A stretch of DNA of 32,391 nucleotides, from positions 1 through 32,391 of IMG/VR virus record IMGVR_UViG_3300007541_000099, one strand, 5' to 3'. Made by a program: the position numbers and the translations under genes. The DNA is from a virus. Below are positions 17,480-24,852 of this stretch, in pieces. The notes beneath the pieces were generated by a model that searched no databases, was not told the origin of the DNA, and saw only the letters and a program-made list of their open reading frames with translations. How positions within the stretch are numbered: the first letter of the stretch is position 1; each line of letters starts with the position of its first letter.

Positions 17480-17943
17480 AAGAAAACAAGAACAACGAAA
17501 TGGATGCGGTGAAGATGGAATTTCTAATCACCCTAAATGACAACTTCATCATTCAACGGTTTTTTAACGTTAGAGATTTTAATTCTGACGCAAAATATTC
17601 CATTGAACTTTACGATTACATTAGAGATTTTGCTAATGAGTTTTCGTATGATTTGAAGATGAGGTCAGTAATTTACCTATTGGAAAATCGCGAACAAATT
17701 GAAGGTGATTCATCTGTCTTAGACACGTCATTTACGGATGGTCCGGAGTATTTTAATATCTATTTGAAGATTGGTGAACAGAGAATTCGTCATAGAATTA
17801 TTGACGCAAAATTGTACCCACCTAAAATAAGATACACCGTAGATATACGCCCGCAAGTAAAAAGTTTATTAAGGGGTTTGACTGACATTTTTTCACGCGA
17901 AAAATTTAACTTTGAATACTGCGGTGTTCAAACAATTGGGTAA
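17476..17943 (+). CDS. Conserved-context protein of unknown function (155 aa)
   Basis: I do not recognise the family. The 155-residue soluble protein alternates predicted strands and helices: MEFLITLNDNFIIQRFFNV, YSIELYDYIRDFANEF, then FNIYLKIGEQRIRHRIIDAK and PQVKSLLRGLTDIFSREKF. Charged and aromatic residues are balanced; there is no signal peptide, membrane helix, zinc motif or NTPase motif. It overlaps the nuclease gene by 4 nt (ATGA) and precedes the helicase gene by 31 nt, so it belongs to the replication operon. A helicase loader, nuclease partner or replisome adaptor would fit the position, but that is guesswork. T4 gp59, the known loader, is larger (217 aa) and no similarity is apparent by eye. 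Confidence 0.7.
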   Translation: MKENKNNEMDAVKMEFLITLNDNFIIQRFFNVRDFNSDAKYSIELYDYIRDFANEFSYDLKMRSVIYLLENREQIEGDSSVLDTSFTDGPEYFNIYLKIGEQRIRHRIIDAKLYPPKIRYTVDIRPQVKSLLRGLTDIFSREKFNFEYCGVQTIG

Positions 17944-17954
17944 TATTTATTAAT
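17943..17954 (+). promoter_or_regulatory. Candidate phage promoter element (ATATTTATTAAT)
   Basis: The same 12-mer as at 13529-13540, starting in the stop codon of the 155-aa gene and lying 32 nt before the helicase ATG at 17975. It does not fit the host TAnnTTTG box. The role as a promoter or processing site is inferred from recurrence. Confidence 0.3.
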
Positions 17955-17974
17955 TCCAAAGGCTCTTATTAATT

Positions 17975-19354
17975 ATGGCGGCGAGTAAAAATTTTGAATA
18001 TTTAGGACAAACATTTCAGGTACAATTATTAAATCAAATCATAGTAGATAAGAACTTTTCCAATGTAATCATTGACGTAATAGAACCCGGACATTTTGAA
18101 AACAAATACTTTAAAATCATCTTAACGATGGTTAAGGAGTATTATAAAAAGTATGAATGTTCACCATCGTTTGATACCCTTGAACAGATTGCAAAGAGCG
18201 AATACCCAAATGAGTTAATTCTTAAGATTTTAATGGATACAATCCAAAAAATCAAAGAAGCTCCGTTTGAAGGTTCCGCATTTGTTCAAGAAAAAGCATT
18301 GAAGTTTTGTAAACAACAAGAACTTCAAAAAGTAATGGTTAAAGCTCAAAAAATTATTGATGCTGGTGAGTTTGAAAATTATGATAGAGTTGAAGAACTT
18401 GTTCGTGCCGCTTTACAAGTGGGTGAAGGGGACAATGACACTGGTGAAGTTTTTTCTAATTTAGATGATGTATTAAATGACGATTATCGTCACCCAATAC
18501 CAATGGGTATTGATGGAATTGACAACCTTCTTAAAGGTGGGTTGGCTAAGGGTGAGATTGGTGTTATTTTGGCTCCAACAGGTGTAGGTAAAACAACTAT
18601 CTTAACTAAGATTGCTAACACAGCATTTAATTTGAATTATAATGTTTTGCAAATATTTTTTGAGGATAATCCAAAGATTATTCAGAGAAAACACTTTACG
18701 ATATGGACAGGTGTTGCACCCGATGATTTATCTAATCATAAAGAGGATGTAATGTCTAAAGTGGAGGAAATTAAAAATGAGATGCCAAACAAACTCATTT
18801 TGAAAAAATTACCTTCTGATGTCCATACAATGAGTCAAATTAAAAACCAAGTTAGAAAGATGATTTCCGATGGTGTAAAGATTGATTTAATCGTGTTGGA
18901 TTATATTGACTGTGTTGTACCTGAAAAAAACTTAGGTGACGAATGGAAAAGTGAGGGTTCTGTTATGAGAGCTTTTGAAGCTATGTGTCATGAATTGAAC
19001 ATCGCTGGATGGACAGCAACTCAAGGTAACCGTTCATCAATATCTTCTGAAGTTGTAACTACAGACCAAATGGGTGGTTCAATTAAAAAAGCTCAAGTTG
19101 GTCACGTAATTATTTCAGTGGCAAAAACACTACAACAAAAGGAGATGAAATTGGCAACAATTGCTATAACAAAATCACGATTAGGTAAAGATGGAGTGAT
19201 TTTTGAAAACTGTAAATTTGACAATGAGTTGTTAGAAATTGACACCGAGTCTTCAGTAACATTCTTAGGATTCCAAGAGAACAAAGAAGAACAGAAAAGA
19301 GACCGAATCAAGGAACTCATGGAAAAGAGAAAGCAGAGAGAACAATCAAATTAA
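17975..19354 (+). CDS. Replicative DNA helicase, gp41/DnaB family
   Basis: A 459-residue hexameric-type 5'-3' helicase that would unwind the replication fork and work with a primase not seen here. The N-terminal ~140 residues are helical, as in the DnaB N-domain (FQVQLLNQIIVDKNF and following). The RecA-like motor has Walker A APTGVGKTT at 200-208, with the upstream IDNLLKGGLAKGEIGV segment typical of DnaB/gp41, and Walker B IDLIVLDYIDC at 303-313. Later motifs include GWTATQGNRSS (sensor-type) and AITKSRLGKDG (arginine-finger region). T4 gp41 is 475 residues. The C-terminus is a charged helix. The leader is AT-rich with no Shine-Dalgarno. It follows uvsX, the 5' nuclease and an unknown gene, and precedes ribonucleotide reductase, a standard phage replication grouping. 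Confidence 0.92.
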   Translation: MAASKNFEYLGQTFQVQLLNQIIVDKNFSNVIIDVIEPGHFENKYFKIILTMVKEYYKKYECSPSFDTLEQIAKSEYPNELILKILMDTIQKIKEAPFEGSAFVQEKALKFCKQQELQKVMVKAQKIIDAGEFENYDRVEELVRAALQVGEGDNDTGEVFSNLDDVLNDDYRHPIPMGIDGIDNLLKGGLAKGEIGVILAPTGVGKTTILTKIANTAFNLNYNVLQIFFEDNPKIIQRKHFTIWTGVAPDDLSNHKEDVMSKVEEIKNEMPNKLILKKLPSDVHTMSQIKNQVRKMISDGVKIDLIVLDYIDCVVPEKNLGDEWKSEGSVMRAFEAMCHELNIAGWTATQGNRSSISSEVVTTDQMGGSIKKAQVGHVIISVAKTLQQKEMKLATIAITKSRLGKDGVIFENCKFDNELLEIDTESSVTFLGFQENKEEQKRDRIKELMEKRKQREQSN

Positions 19355-19385
19355 ACTTTTATTAAAAAAAATTAAAGAAATATAT

Positions 19386-20666
19386 ATGGAAAATTTTGTA
19401 GATATGATTGAAAATGAATCACGATTTGTAGTTAAAAGAAGTGGTGATAAAGTTTTGTTTGAATCTGAAAAAATTAAAAACGCGATATTAAAGGCTATGG
19501 AAAGTATTGATAAAGTTGATATTGATATGGCTGATAAAATTGCAAGACTAACTAAAAAAAGCATATTTAGAGGTGATAAGAATAGAGTACCACACGTTGA
19601 TGAGATTCATGACATGGTGGAAAATAAACTTATGGATAATGGATTAAATGATGTTGCCAAAGTATACATTATATACCGTTCAAAACACAGACCAAATATT
19701 TTTTCAAAACGTGTCAATTTGAAACCGTATGATTATCCGGATTTGGTGCAATACGTTGATGCTATTAGACACTCTTATTGGGTTCACACGGAATTTAATT
19801 TCACTTCAGATATCCAAGATTTTAAAGTACACTTGGATGATAAAGAAAAAAGTGCTGTCCAAAGAGCAATGTTGGCTATTTCTCAAATTGAAATTGCGGT
19901 AAAGACGTTTTGGGGTGACATTTATAAAAGAATGCCAAAACCTGAAATTGGAAATGTTGGTGCCACTTTTGCAGAATCAGAAGTTAGACACGCGGATGCG
20001 TATTCACACTTAATTCAATTATTAGGTTTAAACAGTGAGTTTGAAAATCTATTAGAGGTTCCCGCAATTCGTAGAAGAATTAAATATTTGGAAAGGTCAA
20101 TATCAAATTCAAAGTCGGTTGAAAATCAAGATTATTTTGAATCAGTAATTCTTTTCTCAATGTTTGTTGAGAACGTATCATTGTTTTCACAATTCTTAGT
20201 TATTATGTCGTTTAATAAACATAAGAATGTTTTAAAAGGTATTAGTAACGCAGTTGAAGCAACCTCAAAAGAAGAAAACATTCACGCTGAGTTTGGATTT
20301 GATTTGGTAAATACAATCAAAAGAGAAAACCCAACCTGGTGGACTGAAGACTTAATTGATGATTTGGTTGATGCAACTCTCAATGCTTACGATTCGGAGT
20401 CTCAAATTGTTGAATGGATTTTTGAAAAAGGTGATTTGGATTTCTTAACAAAAGAACAAACTTTAGAATTTATTAAACATAGATTCAATCTATCCTTGAA
20501 TGCTATTGGAATTAATAGTATATTTAATGTGAATCAAAAATTGTTGGAAACTACAGAATGGTTTGATGATGAAATTCTCACAACAAAACACACTGATTTC
20601 TTTAACAAGAGAAGTATTAATTACAGTAAGAAACAAAAATCAATAACACTGAACGACTTATTTTAA
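19386..20666 (+). CDS. nrdB: Ribonucleotide reductase small subunit with N-terminal ATP-cone
   Basis: A 426-residue class I radical-generating subunit that partners NrdA to make dNTPs. Residues ~13-101 are an ATP-cone (RFVVKRSGDKVLFESEKI, then VPHVDEIHDMVENKLMDNG and AKVYIIYRSKHR), normally found on NrdA; T4 NrdB (388 aa) lacks it. The ferritin-like core keeps the metal ligands: Glu169 (SQIEIAV), Glu199 and His202 (SEVRH), Glu262 (FVENVSLF), Glu297 and His300 (EENIH). Tyr206 sits at the radical-tyrosine spacing after His202. The first ligand reads as Glu where E. coli has Asp84. ATP-cone-bearing NrdB proteins are known in Bacteroidota such as Leeuwenhoekiella blandensis, where dATP drives inhibitory oligomerisation through NrdB. 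The gene starts 31 nt after the helicase and ends 15 nt before nrdA. The cofactor metal (Fe or Mn) cannot be told from sequence. Confidence 0.93.
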   Translation: MENFVDMIENESRFVVKRSGDKVLFESEKIKNAILKAMESIDKVDIDMADKIARLTKKSIFRGDKNRVPHVDEIHDMVENKLMDNGLNDVAKVYIIYRSKHRPNIFSKRVNLKPYDYPDLVQYVDAIRHSYWVHTEFNFTSDIQDFKVHLDDKEKSAVQRAMLAISQIEIAVKTFWGDIYKRMPKPEIGNVGATFAESEVRHADAYSHLIQLLGLNSEFENLLEVPAIRRRIKYLERSISNSKSVENQDYFESVILFSMFVENVSLFSQFLVIMSFNKHKNVLKGISNAVEATSKEENIHAEFGFDLVNTIKRENPTWWTEDLIDDLVDATLNAYDSESQIVEWIFEKGDLDFLTKEQTLEFIKHRFNLSLNAIGINSIFNVNQKLLETTEWFDDEILTTKHTDFFNKRSINYSKKQKSITLNDLF

Positions 20667-20681
20667 GAATTAAATAATTTT

Positions 20682-22388
20682 ATGGAAAATAGAAAACCTT
20701 TTGATTGGATTAACGAAGAATCAATAACATTTTTACGTAGAGGGTATCTTAGTGAAGGTGAAGAACCTTTGGAAAGAATCAAAATAATTGCAGAGCATGC
20801 TGAAAAACTTTTAGGAATTGAAGGATTCGCTGAAAAGTTTTATGATTATATGGGTAAAGGATGGTATTCTTTATCGTCACCAGTTTGGGCTAATTTTGGA
20901 AAAAAACGAGGATTACCTGTTAGTTGTTTTGGTTCAAACATTGGAGATAATATTGAATCAATTTTGTATACACAATCCGAAGTTGGTGAAATGAGTAAAA
21001 TGGGTGGAGGTACTTCAGGATATTTTGGTAATATTAGAGGTCGTGGAGCTGAAATTACTGATAACGGACACGCACCTGGCTCGGTTCATTTCATGAACTT
21101 GTTTCAAAGTGTTGTTGATAATATATCACAAGGGTCAACACGTAGAGGTCGTTTTTCACCGTATCTACCGGCTGAACATCCTGATATTATGGAATTCCTT
21201 GAAATTGGAACTGAAGGGTTCCCAATTCAAGATTTAACACATGCCGTTACTGTAACCGATGAATTTATGAATGATATGATTGCCGGTGATAAAGAAAAAA
21301 GAGCGGTTTGGGCTAAAGTAATTCAGAGAAGAGGTGAAATTGGTTATCCATATATCATGTTTGCGGATACCATGAACCGAAATACTGTTGATGTATACAA
21401 GGATAAAGATTTGAAAATTTATAATTCAAACCTTTGTTCTGAAATTGCTCTTCACAATTCAGAAGATGAGTCATTTGTTTGTGTATTATCATCTATGAAT
21501 TTATTACATTATGATGAATGGAAAGATACTGACGCGGTTGAAACTATGGTATATTTCTTAGATGCGGTGGTTAGTGAGTTTATTACTAAGATTGATAATT
21601 TAAGACATAATGGTACTATTGAAGGTCAAAGAGCATTTTTTTATTTGGAAAGAGCTTATAACTTTGCCAAACGTCAAAGAGCACTTGGATTAGGTGTTTT
21701 AGGTTGGCACTCTTTGTTACAATCTAAAGGACTTCCTTTTGATAGTAGAGAGAGTGGAAAATTAAATATTGAAGTCTTTAAATTGATTAAAGATAAATCA
21801 TATAGAGCTTCTGAAGAGTTGGCTAAGTTGTTTGGAGAACCAGAACAGTTAATTGGGTATGGTAGACGAAATGTTACTTTAAATGCTATTGCACCAACAA
21901 CATCATCGGCATTTATATTAGGGCAAGTTTCACAATCAATTGAACCTATTTGGTCAAATGCGTATGTTAAGGATGTTGCCAAATTAAAAGTAACAATTAA
22001 AAATCCTGTTTTACAAAAATTATTAGTTGAATTGAAAAAAGACACTAAAACAACTTGGGATAGTATTAAGAAAAATGATGGGTCAGTACAGCATTTAGAT
22101 TTCTTAACTGATGAACAAAAAGAAGTTTTTAGAACTTTTGCTGAAATTAATCAATCGGCAATTATTAACCAAGCAGCTATTAGACAGGATTATATTGACC
22201 AATCACAGTCATTAAATCTTATGATATCTCCTGATATGCCAACTAAAAGTGTTAATAAATTACTTATAGATGCGTGGCAATTAGGTGTTAAGACATTGTA
22301 CTATCAACACTCAATGAATTCAGCACAGGCTTTTGCAAGAAAGAAATTAAAATTAAATGATTTACATTGTGTGGCGTGTGAGGGATAA
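20682..22388 (+). CDS. nrdA: Ribonucleotide reductase large subunit, short form without ATP-cone
   Basis: A 568-residue class I catalytic subunit that reduces ribonucleotides. Active-site residues are all present: Cys82 (PVSCFGSN) and Cys267 (VCVLSSMNLL) form the redox pair, Asn250-Cys252-Glu254 (NLCSEIA) the thiyl-radical site, Tyr540-Tyr541 (TLYYQHSMN) the radical-transfer pair, and Cys563/Cys566 (CVACEG) the C-terminal shuttle. The specificity-site region (GGGTSGYFGNIRGRG) is recognisable. There is no ATP-cone: the protein starts almost at the ten-stranded barrel lead-in, and the cone is instead on NrdB. It is much shorter than T4 NrdA (754 aa), yet looks intact. It is the last gene of the replication/nucleotide operon, followed by a UACG-capped terminator. 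No thioredoxin or glutaredoxin gene is in the window, so the reductant presumably comes from the host or another phage locus. Confidence 0.95.
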   Translation: MENRKPFDWINEESITFLRRGYLSEGEEPLERIKIIAEHAEKLLGIEGFAEKFYDYMGKGWYSLSSPVWANFGKKRGLPVSCFGSNIGDNIESILYTQSEVGEMSKMGGGTSGYFGNIRGRGAEITDNGHAPGSVHFMNLFQSVVDNISQGSTRRGRFSPYLPAEHPDIMEFLEIGTEGFPIQDLTHAVTVTDEFMNDMIAGDKEKRAVWAKVIQRRGEIGYPYIMFADTMNRNTVDVYKDKDLKIYNSNLCSEIALHNSEDESFVCVLSSMNLLHYDEWKDTDAVETMVYFLDAVVSEFITKIDNLRHNGTIEGQRAFFYLERAYNFAKRQRALGLGVLGWHSLLQSKGLPFDSRESGKLNIEVFKLIKDKSYRASEELAKLFGEPEQLIGYGRRNVTLNAIAPTTSSAFILGQVSQSIEPIWSNAYVKDVAKLKVTIKNPVLQKLLVELKKDTKTTWDSIKKNDGSVQHLDFLTDEQKEVFRTFAEINQSAIINQAAIRQDYIDQSQSLNLMISPDMPTKSVNKLLIDAWQLGVKTLYYQHSMNSAQAFARKKLKLNDLHCVACEG

Positions 22389-22408
22389 TTCTTAAAAACT
22401 AAAAACAT

Positions 22409-22436
22409 AAAAGAGGACTACGGTCCTCTTTTTTTT
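22409..22436 (+). terminator. Rho-independent terminator after nrdA (UACG tetraloop)
   Basis: A 10-bp perfect stem (AAAAGAGGAC at 22409-22418, GTCCTCTTTT at 22423-22432) is closed by the tetraloop TACG with a C-G closing pair, the very stable cUACGg type, and followed by four further Ts. It starts 21 nt after the nrdA stop and isolates the replication operon from the gp25 gene. Confidence 0.92.
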
Positions 22437-22454
22437 ATAAAATAGTATACTAAT

Positions 22455-22462
22455 ATATTTAT
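22455..22462 (+). promoter_or_regulatory. Candidate phage promoter element (ATATTTAT)
   Basis: ATATTTAT lies 13 nt before the gp25-like ATG at 22468, directly after the nrdA terminator, so some promoter is expected in this short gap. It has no TTTG box 19 nt upstream, so it does not fit the host-type promoter seen before SSB. Role inferred. Confidence 0.35.
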
Positions 22463-22467
22463 GGATA

Positions 22468-22932
22468 ATGGCTGATGGTAAAACATATGGTATAACGTTT
22501 CCGTTTAAAGATTCTTTTGATGGAAAATATTTGGATTTAACCGATTATACTCCTGAAGAGATTAGAACGGATTTAATTCATTTATTATTGACAAGAAAAG
22601 GGTCAAGATATTTTTTACCAGATTTTGGTACTAGATTATATGAGTACATATTTGAACCATTAGACGGACCAACATTATCTGATGTTGAGGCAGAAATTAG
22701 AGATTCTGTTGAAAAATACATACCAAATTTACAGATTAATGGTATTAGCGTGGTACCTGCTAGTACTGAAGAAGAAGATGGAACAGTTGTAACAGCCAAT
22801 GGTGCGGTATTGAGACAAGGGGATAGAATTAGTGACCAATCAACTAAAGATTATACTGCAAAGGTTAGAATTGATTATTCAATCACTGATGACGCGTTTA
22901 GTAGTAAAGATTTTGTAATAATTAATATTTAA
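22468..22932 (+). CDS. Baseplate wedge protein, gp25/GPW family
   Basis: A 154-residue protein of the gp25-like wedge family (T4 gp25, 132 aa), a core wedge component binding sheath and gp6. The central signature is clear: IRTDLIHLLLTRKGSRYFLP followed by DFGTRLYEYIFEPLD, including the EP pair of the family's EPR-type motif (Arg replaced by Leu here). It then has a helix (LSDVEAEIRDSVEKYIPNL) and C-terminal strands. A short acidic loop (STEEEDGTVV) accounts for the extra length. It is the first gene after the nrdA terminator and the first of a wedge operon, with the gp6-like gene 4 nt downstream. An out-of-frame ATG at 22461 is not used. Confidence 0.88.
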   Translation: MADGKTYGITFPFKDSFDGKYLDLTDYTPEEIRTDLIHLLLTRKGSRYFLPDFGTRLYEYIFEPLDGPTLSDVEAEIRDSVEKYIPNLQINGISVVPASTEEEDGTVVTANGAVLRQGDRISDQSTKDYTAKVRIDYSITDDAFSSKDFVIINI

Positions 22933-22936
22933 TAGT

Positions 22937-24775
22937 ATGGCGGAAAAAAGAATATCATACGCAGTTAGGGACTTCCAAGCAATAAGACAAGAGCTTATAA
23001 ATTTTACTAAAACTTATTATCCAAATCTTATTGATAATTTTAATGACGCGTCAATTTTTTCCGTATTTTTAGATTTAAATGCCGCGGTTGCAGATAATTT
23101 ACACTATCACATTGATAGAAGTATTCAAGAAACAGTTCTACAATATGCACAACAACGTTCATCAATTTATAATATTGCTAGAACATACGGTTTAAAATTA
23201 CCAGGTCAAAGACCATCAGTTTCTTTAGTTGACTTTTCAATTACCGTTCCGGCAAATGGTGACAAAGAAGACGATAGGTATTTGGGTATATTAAGAAGAG
23301 GAAGTCAGGTAGTTGGTTCTGGACAAGTTTTTGAAAACGTCCAAGATATTAATTTTGCATCACCATTTAATGCGGATGGATTTCCAAACAGATTAAAAAT
23401 ACCAAATTTTGATTCAAATAATAATTTAATTAATTATACAATTACAAAAAGAGAGGTTGTTGTTAATGGTATTACTAAAGTCTTCAAAAGAACTATAACA
23501 CCAAACGATGTTAGACCTTTCTTTGAATTGTTTCTTCCTGAAAAAAATGTTTTAGGTGTAACATCAATAATTCAAAGAGACGGAACCAATTACGCCAATA
23601 TACCCACAGCACAAGAATTTTTAAGTGCTGCTGGTAGATGGTATGAAGTATCTGCACTTGCGGAAGATAGGGTATTTGTTGAAGACCCAACAAAAGTATC
23701 TGACCAACCAGGAATTAAAGTTGGTAGATACATTCAAGTTCCGGATAGATTTATAACAGAATACACACCTGAAGGGTTTATGAAAATAACTTTTGGTGGT
23801 GGAACAAATACCGCAGAAGACCAATTAAGAGAGTTTGCACGTTTAGGTGTACCATTAAATTTAAGTCAATATCAAAATAATATTTCACTTGGTAATGCAC
23901 TCCAAGCAAATACAACCATATTCATTCAATATAGAGTGGGTGGTGGATTAGGTACTAATTTGGGTGTAAATGTCATTAATCAGGTTGGAACTGTTAACTT
24001 TATTGTGAATGGTCCATCATCGGTTATTAATCAAAACGTAATTAATTCATTAAGATGTAATAACGTATCTGCGGCTATTGGTGGTGCTGGATATCCATCG
24101 GTTGAAGAAGTGAGAAATTATGTAACATTTAACTTTACGGCACAAAACAGAGCGGTTACGGTTCATGACTATGAACAATTAATTAGAAACATGCCTTCTG
24201 AGTTCGGTGCACCAGCAAAGGTTGCTATTACTGAAAATGATAATAAAATAAACATTCAAATATTATCATACGATTCATCAGGAAAATTAAGCCCAGTAGT
24301 ATCAAATACACTAAAAAACAATATTGCCGAATATCTATCAAATTACAGAATGGTTAATGATTATATTTCAGTACAAACCGCAGAAGTAATTGATTTAGGT
24401 TTTGACGTTTCAGTTGTATTAGATGCAACACAAAACCAAGGTGTTGTTATTTCAAATATTATTGACAGAGTATCGGCGTATATGTCACCTATAGATAGAA
24501 CTTTAGGTCAAAACGTTTATTTATCTGAATTAAATAGAATTATTCAAAGTGAAAACGGTGTTATTACCGTTTCAAACATTTCAGTATTTAATAAAGTTGG
24601 TGGTCAGTATAGTTCGGCTCAGACATCAATGCCGTATTCAAATTCAACAACAAGACAAATACAACCTGTTGACGAAACTTTATTTGCTCAGCCAAACCAA
24701 GTTTATCAAATAAGGTTCCCGGAGAAGGACATTATTGTTAGAGTTAAAAATTTCCAGAGTGTATCTTACTCTTGA
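22937..24775 (+). CDS. Baseplate wedge protein, gp6/J-like
   Basis: A 612-residue wedge protein (T4 gp6, 660 aa). With gp25 and gp7-type proteins it forms the wedge core bundle and iris ring. The N-terminal ~75 residues (YAVRDFQAIRQELINFTK, then FSVFLDLNAAVADNLHYHID and QRSSIYNIARTYGLKLPG) are the usual gp6/J-like start. The middle is beta-rich with GGGTNTAEDQLREFARLG. The C-terminal half has the gp6-like lead HDYEQLIRNMPSEFGAPAKV and a later strand-helix set (VIDLGFDVSVVLDATQN, then IIDRVSAYMSPI). The start is 4 nt after the gp25 stop. No frameshift or truncation is visible. The gp25-gp6 order is conserved across contractile injection systems, which reinforces both calls. Confidence 0.87.
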   Translation: MAEKRISYAVRDFQAIRQELINFTKTYYPNLIDNFNDASIFSVFLDLNAAVADNLHYHIDRSIQETVLQYAQQRSSIYNIARTYGLKLPGQRPSVSLVDFSITVPANGDKEDDRYLGILRRGSQVVGSGQVFENVQDINFASPFNADGFPNRLKIPNFDSNNNLINYTITKREVVVNGITKVFKRTITPNDVRPFFELFLPEKNVLGVTSIIQRDGTNYANIPTAQEFLSAAGRWYEVSALAEDRVFVEDPTKVSDQPGIKVGRYIQVPDRFITEYTPEGFMKITFGGGTNTAEDQLREFARLGVPLNLSQYQNNISLGNALQANTTIFIQYRVGGGLGTNLGVNVINQVGTVNFIVNGPSSVINQNVINSLRCNNVSAAIGGAGYPSVEEVRNYVTFNFTAQNRAVTVHDYEQLIRNMPSEFGAPAKVAITENDNKINIQILSYDSSGKLSPVVSNTLKNNIAEYLSNYRMVNDYISVQTAEVIDLGFDVSVVLDATQNQGVVISNIIDRVSAYMSPIDRTLGQNVYLSELNRIIQSENGVITVSNISVFNKVGGQYSSAQTSMPYSNSTTRQIQPVDETLFAQPNQVYQIRFPEKDIIVRVKNFQSVSYS

Positions 24776-24828
24776 TAATTTATTTTTAAGAATACCTACC
24801 TATTTTTATTTATAAAAAAATACATTAA

Positions 24829-24840
24829 GTATTTATCAAT
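24829..24840 (+). promoter_or_regulatory. Candidate phage promoter element (GTATTTATCAAT)
   Basis: A close relative of the ATATTTATTAAT 12-mer, 24 nt before the ATG at 24853 in a 77-nt non-coding gap. A second TATTTATA copy lies at 24807-24814. The gap has no gene and no convincing terminator. Role inferred from recurrence. Confidence 0.3.
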
Positions 24841-24852
24841 TAAAGAAAAGGT

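Noticed and set aside
21674-22045. 123-aa minus-strand open frame within nrdA
   Set aside because: It is antisense to well-conserved NrdA sequence and has no recognisable motif; a shadow frame.
24801-24823. AT-only imperfect hairpin between the gp6 gene and the 1857-aa gene as terminator
   Set aside because: The arms pair only with bulges, there is no GC in the stem, and no T-run follows; chance pairing in AT-rich DNA is likely.
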